Origin: Phycisphaerae bacterium
Lineage (GTDB): Bacteria; Planctomycetota; Phycisphaerae; Sedimentisphaerales; Anaerobacaceae
Reading direction: 5' to 3'
Assembly (NCBI GenBank): GCA_030619925.1
Contig: JAUXAL010000043.1
Span: 1 to 36,172 of the forward strand
Length of the DNA: 36,172 nucleotides
Shown: positions 7,333-14,649 of the stretch, piece by piece
Layout of the letters: every line of letters begins with the position of its first letter
Position numbering within the stretch: the stretch's first letter is position 1
Position numbers and translations under genes: made by a program
The notes under the pieces: model-generated
What the model was told of the DNA's origin: nothing
The model's database searches: none
Seen by the model: the letters and a program-made list of their open reading frames with translations, nothing else

Positions 7333-10300
7333 TTATTCTGTCTTCTGTTTTCTGTCTTCTGTCCTTTATCTTTGTCCCGCGCCAGCGCCTCAAAATAGGC
7401 GCCAATCATACGCTCATAGCCCCTGAAATCGTACTGCTGTTTCTGGGAGAGCATATCGTCCAGCCTCTTTGCCAGCGCTTTGTCCCGCGTATATTGCACT
7501 GCAAGTTGACTGCCCACTGCCCCGTGTGATTTTTTCAGCGTATCGACCGCCTCGTCGTAAGCGCTGCGGATATCGATTCCGCCGAGGCTGTTTATAGCTT
7601 CTTCTACCTCTTTCATTGCCTGGATGGAGTCTTCCAGTTCCATTGTCGGCAGATTGTGACTTTTGAGCTTGGGCACCAGCTCTTGTGCCGACTGTCGGAT
7701 GTTGCGCTGTTTTTCCTCTGTAGTTTTCATCATATCCAGCACTTTCGGCGGCAATTTACCGCCCGCCCCAAACATGCTGGCACCGTCGGTGGTTTTGCCG
7801 AGCCCTGTGCCCCCTGTCTGAGCCTTCGTGTCCTCATCCGTCACCTGGCCGTTTTCCAGTGGCGTGTTTGAGATTCGTTCCCGCAGACCATACTCATTGT
7901 CAGACAGTGCCTTTGCCACTGGTTCCACCAGCTGGCCGTCAGCCATACCGCTGCGTCCGGCTCCGCTGCGGCCCTGGAGGATATTATCCTCAGGCCTTTG
8001 GTCGCCGGTTTTGCCCTTGGCGCTGGTGCTGCTTATGGTCCCGTCGGCAACCGGCCCGGCGGTATGGTCCAGAGAAGCAAGGTAGCTGCCGATATCTTCC
8101 ACCTCCTGCCGCATCTCTTCTTCCGACGTAATCAAGTCGCTTACCAGGTCTTCGAGCTCCGAGGGTAGTTCAGCTAACGGCGCGACCAACTGCTCATCCT
8201 CGGGGATTTCCGCAATGAATTGGATATTATCCACGAACCCCAGCGTCGCCTCGCAGTTTATCATCAGTTCCTCAGCCATTTCCACCGCTTCGGTCTCCAG
8301 CCGATGAGCGTCCACTCGCGCCTGACGCATCTCCGCAGTTTCCTTGGCTTGTTCGGCAAGTTCGTCGGCCTCCTCGTAGAGACTTTTCATCGATTCGACC
8401 ATCGCGTCGTCCCCGAAGTCCAGCAGGTCCAGATTAGTAAAATCGTTTACCACATTCGATAGAATCTCCGCCAGCTTTGACTGATCCAGCGCAAGTTCTT
8501 CCAACGTATCTTCGTCATCTGCACTGAAGTCCTCCGGCGGTTTGTCCATAATCATTTGCCGTTGTTGCATTATCTCTTTCTGTTGCGTGACGAACTCATC
8601 CAACTCCTCGACTATTTCCTTGAGTGTTTCTTCTAAGCTTGCATCGAGTGACTCAGTGCTTTGACCCAGAATTTCCGCCATAGCCTTTTCCGCCTCAGCC
8701 TGGCTCCGCTTGGCGATTGCGCCCTTAAGCGAGACGAGTTGTTCGAGCAGAAAAGCCTGCAGTCTTTCAACAGACCGCAACGAACGCGAAACAGCAGGCT
8801 TGCTAACTTTCCGGGCTGCCCCCGCTGCTTCGCTTTTGCCAGGCAAAGTGGCGCCGGTGTCCTTCTCCACTGCGTCAACTGCTTTTATTTTCTCCATTGC
8901 CCGGGCATGTTCACCGTCTCGAAGGGTAACAAGTTTATCAACGAAACTTGGACGTGGAGGTGATGATACGTCCCAGGCCTCGGTCATGTGCGTACCGACG
9001 CGTTCCTGTTTTTTGCTCATTTCGACTTGATGCCTCTGCAAGGACCTGACATTCTCCGCTTCTTTCTTACTTTCATCAATTACATCGTCGAGATTGGTCA
9101 GCAGATTTTTTGTTACACCCAGCGCCGCCTGCTGGGCTTCAATCGCCTTGCTCAGTGCCGCAAAGGCATCACTGGCCGGGTCATCCTCCGCAATCGCCAG
9201 CTCATCCAGCGACTTGACCTGAACCGTTATCGGCTGCGATTTGCCCGTGTTGTTCATCGGGCTGAAATCCCGACAGAATGCTTGCAAAACATAGCTGTTG
9301 CCTGGTTTGAACCCAGCAGCGCTGGGTTTGATCAAACCGGCCGTTGGCCGGCTGGTATCAGCCGATAGAAACAGCGTTTCCTCCACCTGTCCTTCCCTTC
9401 CCGGCGGTCCTTCGTATCTCCAACGCTTTATTGTTTCCGCTGGGCTGTCTGTCCGCACCTGCCGAAGTGTCACATATACCTGGCCAACCCCAAAATCGTC
9501 GCGAGCCGCTATGTCAAGATTCAATCTTTCTCCCGGATTCACCGTATAGTTGCGATTGGCCTCCACAAATTCGATTTCCGGCACACCGTCTTGCTGCAAC
9601 AGGACGGCCCCGGAAGCAATGGCAATACGTCTATCGCTTCCCCCGGCAGCGCCGGCCTGATCAGACCCGCCTTCGGCGGGCTTGACCTCAATCTGGTAGG
9701 AACCGGCTCTTTGCAACTGCGTCTCTGCACGCCACACTCTGTCAACATTCTTAAACTCAATCGTTTCGCCGGGGGCCTTCCACCACAGCCCTTCTGCTTG
9801 TTTGTCCAGCTTCACCTCCACAACTACCTGCGAACCGGCCAGCCCTGATACGGCCTCAGGAGGCCCCAGTGTGCTGACCCGACCGCCGCCGCTGTATGCC
9901 GGCGGCGAAATATGAAACTGAGATTCTTGTATTCTCGGCACAGTGTCGACCATCACCTTGATGCTGGGACTATAAGTATCTGCCGCGAATACCCGAAAAG
10001 CAAAAGGCCGTTCCACACCTGCAAAAGTATAGCTGAACTGAGCAGACCCAGCGCTGCCGGCCCGCCGGAGGCGGGTCTGATCAAGGCCGGCGCTGCCGGG
10101 CTGTTTGTGCTCTGCGACCCGCATGGTCTTGGTCTTGCTCTTGCTCTTATCAGGATTTACACTGTCGGCTCCATCCAACCACGCAATCTCAGGATAACTC
10201 CGCAGCGAACCTGGTCCACTGGCATCGCCCTTGCCTTTAACCTCAACCGACACACGCAGGTCATCACCCTCTGCTATGGTCACATCACTGTCCGGCGTAA

Positions 10301-10934
10301 TCTTCAGCACGACCGAGCCTGCCGGCGGCACGTCCCCTAACGGCCGGATGAATCTGGCCAGCGCATTGACTGCGTAGGGGCCCTGACTGATACCATAAAT
10401 CCCCCATAGCAGCATAATAATCACCAATGCTGCCAGCCATTTCTTTATTCTCCGCCGTTCCCACAGTTTTTTCAAATCTGCCTTCGTCATCAAGGAAACC
10501 GCTGTATCTATTGTTCGCTGTACAAATGGTTCCTCGTCCGAGTCAAACTGGCGCCCTTCAAAATACATGGCATTGACCAGCATGTTTTCCGGCACATTGT
10601 ATTTACGCTCCAGAAGCAACGCAGTAGTCTCAAGGTTCTGGCGCTGTAAAATCGGTGACAATAGATTCTTCCAGAGTTCGAATATCATCAAACCGGCACT
10701 GCACAAGACAATCGCCAGACGTAAGCCCGGCGGAAGATGCAAAAGATTCTCTAAGAAAAACAACGCAAGCCACATCCCCAGGCAAACCGTCACCCAAACC
10801 AGCAATCCCAAGACCAGCCGGCCTGTAATCATTACCTGCCGGCCCTTGGCTATTATCTCTCGCACTGGGCCGGCAACGCCGGCCATGATCATGCCCGCCT
10901 TCGGCTGGTCCTGTAGCTCATCTACTTCACTCAT
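7329..10934 (-). CDS. Large membrane protein with coiled-coil C-terminus (DUF4175-like)
   Basis: The 1201-residue protein has three membrane segments near its start (about 39-62, 72-88 and 165-182), an extracytoplasmic beta-rich part (about 190-590) and a long acidic, glutamine- and glutamate-rich helical region (about 590-1010) likely to form coiled coils. It resembles the DUF4175-type proteins often placed in planctomycete MoxR operons; I base this on architecture and context, not on a search. It probably anchors the complex in the membrane and reaches to envelope partners. Its start overlaps the upstream gene by 8 bases. Four palindromic elements lie in frame (near 9311, 9641, 10045 and 10867). 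The C-terminal GQKTENRRQNK is encoded by a heptamer tract and may be an accidental extension. Confidence 0.75.
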   Translation of the reverse strand: MSEVDELQDQPKAGMIMAGVAGPVREIIAKGRQVMITGRLVLGLLVWVTVCLGMWLALFFLENLLHLPPGLRLAIVLCSAGLMIFELWKNLLSPILQRQNLETTALLLERKYNVPENMLVNAMYFEGRQFDSDEEPFVQRTIDTAVSLMTKADLKKLWERRRIKKWLAALVIIMLLWGIYGISQGPYAVNALARFIRPLGDVPPAGSVVLKITPDSDVTIAEGDDLRVSVEVKGKGDASGPGSLRSYPEIAWLDGADSVNPDKSKSKTKTMRVAEHKQPGSAGLDQTRLRRAGSAGSAQFSYTFAGVERPFAFRVFAADTYSPSIKVMVDTVPRIQESQFHISPPAYSGGGRVSTLGPPEAVSGLAGSQVVVEVKLDKQAEGLWWKAPGETIEFKNVDRVWRAETQLQRAGSYQIEVKPAEGGSDQAGAAGGSDRRIAIASGAVLLQQDGVPEIEFVEANRNYTVNPGERLNLDIAARDDFGVGQVYVTLRQVRTDSPAETIKRWRYEGPPGREGQVEETLFLSADTSRPTAGLIKPSAAGFKPGNSYVLQAFCRDFSPMNNTGKSQPITVQVKSLDELAIAEDDPASDAFAALSKAIEAQQAALGVTKNLLTNLDDVIDESKKEAENVRSLQRHQVEMSKKQERVGTHMTEAWDVSSPPRPSFVDKLVTLRDGEHARAMEKIKAVDAVEKDTGATLPGKSEAAGAARKVSKPAVSRSLRSVERLQAFLLEQLVSLKGAIAKRSQAEAEKAMAEILGQSTESLDASLEETLKEIVEELDEFVTQQKEIMQQRQMIMDKPPEDFSADDEDTLEELALDQSKLAEILSNVVNDFTNLDLLDFGDDAMVESMKSLYEEADELAEQAKETAEMRQARVDAHRLETEAVEMAEELMINCEATLGFVDNIQFIAEIPEDEQLVAPLAELPSELEDLVSDLITSEEEMRQEVEDIGSYLASLDHTAGPVADGTISSTSAKGKTGDQRPEDNILQGRSGAGRSGMADGQLVEPVAKALSDNEYGLRERISNTPLENGQVTDEDTKAQTGGTGLGKTTDGASMFGAGGKLPPKVLDMMKTTEEKQRNIRQSAQELVPKLKSHNLPTMELEDSIQAMKEVEEAINSLGGIDIRSAYDEAVDTLKKSHGAVGSQLAVQYTRDKALAKRLDDMLSQKQQYDFRGYERMIGAYFEALARDKDKGQKTENRRQNK
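7330..7372. repeat. Heptamer tract (ttctgtc type) coding for a protein C-terminus
   Basis: TTCTGTC, TTCTGTT, TTCTGTC and TTCTGTC units in period 7 overlap the end of the 1201-residue protein and the start of the next gene. The same heptamer recurs at 17930-18014 and 35601-35663. Confidence 0.7.
9311..9355. repeat. In-frame double-hairpin element (1201-residue protein, copy a)
   Basis: CCCAGC-agc-GCTGGG, TTTGATCAAA and CCGGCC-gtt-GGCCGG. Translated as RPTAGLIKPSAAGF within the beta-rich extracytoplasmic part. Confidence 0.8.
9641..9683. repeat. In-frame double-hairpin element (1201-residue protein, copy b)
   Basis: CCGGC-agc-GCCGG, CTGATCAG and CCCGCC-ttc-GGCGGG. Translated as KPAEGGSDQAGAAGG, a frame different from copy a. 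Confidence 0.85.
10045..10103. repeat. In-frame double-hairpin element, extended (1201-residue protein, copy c)
   Basis: A complete copy with a further half-hairpin (CAGCGCTGCCGG) at its left end. It is read as PGSAGLDQTRLRRAGSAG, the most frequent translation of the family. Confidence 0.85.
10867..10908. repeat. In-frame double-hairpin element (1201-residue protein, copy d)
   Basis: GGCCGGC-aac-GCCGGCC, ATGATCAT and CCCGCC-ttc-GGC. Translated as QPKAGMIMAGVAGP in the N-terminal tail, before the first membrane segment. Confidence 0.8.
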
Positions 10935-12174
10935 TGCTTCGTTCCTCCAAAACTCCTTTTTTTTGGCTTTGGCCTACAATAACAATGTCGTTCTTCTGCT
11001 GCAATTGCCAGAGCTTTTCTGAAATAATAACTTCCGGCGTAGGGTCCTTTGGGAGAAGAATGATGCGGAAGAATGTCCCGCGGCAAGACAGTATCAGCTC
11101 CTGGTTTGCCTTATCGTATTTCCATCGCCAGATACTCAACCGCCACGGTTCTACCACTGTCCCCAATTTCTTGTCCCACTCCCCGCCAATGGCACCGAAA
11201 TGGGTCGGAGCCACCTTTCGTCGCAGATTCACCAATGTAAGCACCTCACGGCTGTCCTCACTCTTGACCACTCCCAACAGTTCCTTGGCATTGTAAAAAT
11301 CTCTTTGCCTTCTTAGGTGGTCCTGGGCCAGAGCAAACAGCTCTTTATCCTGCTCTTCGGGCCAGCCAACAATATACTTTCCGTCCTTTCTTACCGCCAG
11401 ATAGAACTTCTCACCGAACGCGGATTCTACTACGCAGGTATCGTTGCTGTCGGTCACTTTAGTCGGTATCGGCGTCAGAGATTCCCTCGTCACAGCCTGC
11501 ACCGCATCGGTCGGACCGAAACACATATCAGTAAACTTTACCGTAACCTTAGGCGCAACGTGCATACCCTCGTCCAGCAGTTTTATTCTTCTGACATAGA
11601 CCAGGGCGTCCAGTGTCGTTCCCTCCTTGCCCCGCTGCTTGCTCCGCAAAATCAGCCTGTGCGTTTTCTCTTTGGTTTCAAGATACACCACCGTGGTGTA
11701 GAGATGTCCCTCCAGCGATTCACCGCTATTGAAGATTACCGTCGCGGCAAGATACCGCAGCGGATACGGTCGGCCGGAATAAGCCTTTGCAGCCGGCGAA
11801 TAATCTGCTTTCGCCGTTTTTTCGTCGTATTTGGTCTGCTCTATGAACCTCCACTTGCGGGCCATTTCCTCCTTTTCCGGATAAAAGCGAATCTCCCGCA
11901 CCGGCTCAAGGCCAAAGTGTCTGACCTTGCCATATTGCACGTCTTCGCCGGTTACCATATCTGTGGTTTTAAGCTTCCCCGCCCTGGGTATGTTTAGCTT
12001 AAAAGTTCGGCCCGGCGTCAGCGAAATTTCACCGGTCAGCACTTTGCCGTCCGAAAAATAAACCGCTGCTCTTGCTCCCGGATGCTCGACCCTCGTCGAT
12101 CGAGTATCGAGTATCGAGACGAGCAAGGCAAAAACCGAAAAGCCAAAAACACAAACCAACTGTATCACCTGCAT
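10927..12174 (-). CDS. Secreted protein of unknown function in MoxR operon
   Basis: The 415-residue product begins with an export signal (VIQLVCVFGFSVFALLVSI, residues 3-21). The mature part contains two similar beta-rich stretches near residues 38-70 and 140-170 (YFSDGKVLTGEISL and IFNSGESLEGHLYT), suggesting an internal duplication of a small barrel. I recognise no family. Residues 22-30 (LDTRSTRVE) are encoded by a CGAGTAT heptamer tract. It is the only gene of the operon without a palindromic element. It overlaps the next gene by 8 bases and follows the VWA gene after 18 bases, so it is cotranscribed. A periplasmic partner of the VWA proteins is possible. Confidence 0.7.
   Translation of the reverse strand: MQVIQLVCVFGFSVFALLVSILDTRSTRVEHPGARAAVYFSDGKVLTGEISLTPGRTFKLNIPRAGKLKTTDMVTGEDVQYGKVRHFGLEPVREIRFYPEKEEMARKWRFIEQTKYDEKTAKADYSPAAKAYSGRPYPLRYLAATVIFNSGESLEGHLYTTVVYLETKEKTHRLILRSKQRGKEGTTLDALVYVRRIKLLDEGMHVAPKVTVKFTDMCFGPTDAVQAVTRESLTPIPTKVTDSNDTCVVESAFGEKFYLAVRKDGKYIVGWPEEQDKELFALAQDHLRRQRDFYNAKELLGVVKSEDSREVLTLVNLRRKVAPTHFGAIGGEWDKKLGTVVEPWRLSIWRWKYDKANQELILSCRGTFFRIILLPKDPTPEVIISEKLWQLQQKNDIVIVGQSQKKGVLEERSNE
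12094..12124. repeat. Heptamer tract (cgagtat) inside a coding region
   Basis: CGATCGAGTATCGAGTATCG shows the period of 7 and codes for ILDTRSTR just after the signal peptide of the 415-residue protein. Confidence 0.6.
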
Positions 12175-12192
12175 ATTATCTATCTTCCTGCT

Positions 12193-14649
12193 TTAAAACA
12201 AATTCATCTTGCGCCGCACTATCCATTCCAGCATAAGAATGATTAGAAACATCAGAAGGTATATGTACCTGTCCTGGACCAGCGGCATCTCCAGGCTGAC
12301 AGCGTAATCCATAATCCTGCTTCTAAGTGTCTCAATCAGCTCTTCAAAGTCGGCCTCCCTAAAATACGCACCGCCGCCCCTCGTCGCCAGGTTGTCCAGA
12401 AACGCATGATCGACTTGGAGGTTAGCACCTTCATTCAGCCTTGGCCCCACTGCCAGTGTCTTTTCATAGGACTCTAATAGTTTTTCTCCCAGGTAGGCAT
12501 GTACTTCAAACAGGTATTCCGCCCTCTCAGAAAAGACCATTTCCGCACTGAACGTATTTTCCCTGCCCATCACGGCTTCGACAGATACCGGCCTGGTAAC
12601 CTGCTCATCAGAGGCCCCAGCGGCCTTCAAGGTTGCTTTCAAATGTAACTGTCCAGGGTTATATCGCCCGCCGACGCGAATCGTAGCACGGGCCTGTTCG
12701 CCTGGTCTATAGCCCTTTTTGTCCCACTTGACGCTGACAAAGCGCTGCCCTTCTTCCCACTGCGATAAGTTCCTGACCGCCTGTCGCCAGAAATGACCGT
12801 ACGCTTGCCCGAGCACCTCAGAGCCGACAGTCCACTTCCACAGAGTGTTTGTCGCTATTGCCATTGTTTGTCCCTGTCCATAACGCTGAAGCGCGATCAC
12901 CGGCACTGTCCTGTTGCCGACCGAAGCGTCCAGCAGGCTGATAGCTCCGCTCCTCAGAGGCCCATGTAGATTTATACTCTCGATAGTAGGGGCGGTTCGC
13001 GAACCGCCCCTACCAGCCGGCCAACGGCCGGTTTGATCAAGGCCGGCGCTGCCGGCCTGACCAATAAGTTCTGACGTTTCCGAAATAATACTGTGATTTA
13101 CCGCTGACAACGGCACACTTACCGTAAACTGGCCCGTTTGCAGCTCCGGCTCAGCATCACTTATCTCCCACGGAAACAACGGCTCAATCACCGTCCCCGA
13201 ATAACCGCCCCGACCGAAAGAATGCTCTCCTCCCAGAAAGATCACTGCTCCGCCCTCACGCACGTATTCTACCAGGGCCTGCAGTTGTTCTTCTTGCCAC
13301 TGCCAAGCGGGCAGTGAGCCCACTATAACGCATCTATACAGCCCAAGGCCGGCCCCGCCGTCTTTGATCAAACCCGCTTCCGGCGGGCCGGCTTTGCTGG
13401 AAGGAAAGCCGGCTTCAAGATTCTCATCGCCTTCATGGCGACTGCCCTGCACAATAAATCGGTCATCGCTTATGCGAAACAGTGCCGTCAGTGCCACCAA
13501 TGGGTCGCGGGCCAGCTCTTTGCGAATCATGCTGAAATCCCACCCCACCTGCTGAGCAAAAAGCAGTATAGGCAGAGCGGTCTTACGTATCTCTACTGGA
13601 AACGTCCTGGCGTTATTCAATTCTGACAGTTCTCCCTCAATCGTTTCAACCCGAACGCGATACTTTTTCGTTCCCAACCCAGCAGCGCTGGCTTGGGTCT
13701 GCCGAAAGCCGGTTTGCTCGAGGCCGGCACTGCCGGCCTGCACCCTGAATTTCACCCGTGCCTCGGCCCCTGCGAGGTCAACCACCTCAGCAGCTCGAAC
13801 TTGCCAGCCGTCTGCGTTCTTCTCCTCCAGCCTGACTTTCACCTGCCCGGCCCTTGCGGCAAAATCACCGGAGACAGAGCGGACCACGATGTCAGCGGCC
13901 ACTTCAAAATCGCTTTGCTCTTCCACAACCTCCGGTGCTTCGATCGTGGTTATCGCTATATCATTCCAGGTCTCCGGCTCACTGCCCACGCCGGTGATGT
14001 AAACCGGCACTTCGGGCAGTCTGACATCTTGTACCACTTCGTCGCCGCCGTCTGTAATCAGAATCACGCCCACGTAGCTGGACCGGTCAACGGCCGGTCC
14101 GGTCCAGGCCGGCGCTGTTGAGTCCAGCTTGTCTGCCATGGTAACCAGACACTTACCCAAATCGGTCTTTCGGACCCCTTCAGTAGGACCAAACGCGGCA
14201 AACTGCTTATCCTTCTCGGAATTGCCGGCGTCAGCCCTGCTCTTACTGCGCTTACTTAGCTCGCGCACCTCCAGGTCGAATTCCAGGGCATCAATATCAA
14301 TGTAAGAAGATTCCAGTCCCTGCGTGAGCTCTTCCACCAGGCCGGCAGCTCGCTGGGCCCGTGTGCTTTTGGATTCGTCCTCGACCTCCATGGAAGATGA
14401 TGTGTCGACCAGGACGACAACCTTTTTATTTTTTCCCGGCCTTTGCATCACGCTCCATACCGGGTCAAAATAGGCCAAAATCAGCAGCAGCACTATCAGC
14501 ACCTTGGGTACCAGCAGCATTACGGCTTGTTTGGCTGGATGCTGTCTTCGCAGTCGCCGATATAGAATAATCAGCCAAACCACCAGGCCCAGAATCAAGC
14601 CCGCCCCCAAGACCGGGTTAAGATGTGTCTGCCACCGAAGTGCTCCCAT
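12193..14649 (-). CDS. VWA-domain membrane protein with glutamine-amidotransferase-like domain
   Basis: The 818-residue protein has two N-terminal membrane segments (about 14-31 and 43-61), a VWA domain whose metal site starts DTSSS at D82, a class I glutamine-amidotransferase-like domain (about 415-490, with EGGAVIFLGGEHSFG, apparently without the catalytic cysteine nucleophile), and a last membrane helix (YIYLLMFLIILMLEW). This set matches the large VWA proteins of bacterial MoxR-DUF58 operons, probably acting in the envelope as metal-dependent binding subunits. Its ATG shares one base with the upstream stop (TAATG). Four palindromic elements and one 28-bp perfect palindrome are read in frame. 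The client of the complex is unknown. Confidence 0.82.
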   Translation of the reverse strand: MGALRWQTHLNPVLGAGLILGLVVWLIILYRRLRRQHPAKQAVMLLVPKVLIVLLLILAYFDPVWSVMQRPGKNKKVVVLVDTSSSMEVEDESKSTRAQRAAGLVEELTQGLESSYIDIDALEFDLEVRELSKRSKSRADAGNSEKDKQFAAFGPTEGVRKTDLGKCLVTMADKLDSTAPAWTGPAVDRSSYVGVILITDGGDEVVQDVRLPEVPVYITGVGSEPETWNDIAITTIEAPEVVEEQSDFEVAADIVVRSVSGDFAARAGQVKVRLEEKNADGWQVRAAEVVDLAGAEARVKFRVQAGSAGLEQTGFRQTQASAAGLGTKKYRVRVETIEGELSELNNARTFPVEIRKTALPILLFAQQVGWDFSMIRKELARDPLVALTALFRISDDRFIVQGSRHEGDENLEAGFPSSKAGPPEAGLIKDGGAGLGLYRCVIVGSLPAWQWQEEQLQALVEYVREGGAVIFLGGEHSFGRGGYSGTVIEPLFPWEISDAEPELQTGQFTVSVPLSAVNHSIISETSELIGQAGSAGLDQTGRWPAGRGGSRTAPTIESINLHGPLRSGAISLLDASVGNRTVPVIALQRYGQGQTMAIATNTLWKWTVGSEVLGQAYGHFWRQAVRNLSQWEEGQRFVSVKWDKKGYRPGEQARATIRVGGRYNPGQLHLKATLKAAGASDEQVTRPVSVEAVMGRENTFSAEMVFSERAEYLFEVHAYLGEKLLESYEKTLAVGPRLNEGANLQVDHAFLDNLATRGGGAYFREADFEELIETLRSRIMDYAVSLEMPLVQDRYIYLLMFLIILMLEWIVRRKMNLF
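12986..13013. repeat. Perfect 28-bp palindrome inside a gene
   Basis: GTAGGGGCGGTTCG is followed at once by its exact reverse complement. It is translated as GRGGSRTAPT and directly adjoins a double-hairpin element. From memory, similar GTAGGGGCGG repeats are scattered in many bacterial genomes. Confidence 0.85.
13014..13059. repeat. In-frame double-hairpin element (VWA/GATase gene, copy a)
   Basis: CCGGCC-aac-GGCCGG, TTTGATCAA and GGCCGGC-gct-GCCGGCC. Translated as AGSAGLDQTGRWPAG next to the 28-bp palindrome, so two repeat types are stacked in one loop. Confidence 0.85.
13345..13400. repeat. In-frame double-hairpin element (VWA/GATase gene, copy b)
   Basis: AAGGCCGGCCCCGCC, TTTGATCAAA and CCCGC-ttcc-GGCGGG. 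Read as SKAGPPEAGLIKDGGAGL just before the amidotransferase-like domain. Confidence 0.8.
13676..13740. repeat. In-frame double-hairpin element (VWA/GATase gene, copy c)
   Basis: Three GC-rich hairpins, with a TTGCTCGAG centre in place of TTGATCAAG. Read as QAGSAGLEQTGFRQTQASAA. Confidence 0.75.
14080..14120. repeat. In-frame double-hairpin element (VWA/GATase gene, copy d)
   Basis: GGACCGGTCAACGGCCGGTC and CAGGCCGGCGCTG are fused without the usual centre. Read as TAPAWTGPAVDRSS, inside the VWA domain. Confidence 0.55.

Noticed and set aside
11317-11997. Plus-strand frame of 226 residues
   Set aside because: Antisense to the 415-residue secreted protein, which has a signal peptide and fits the operon spacing.
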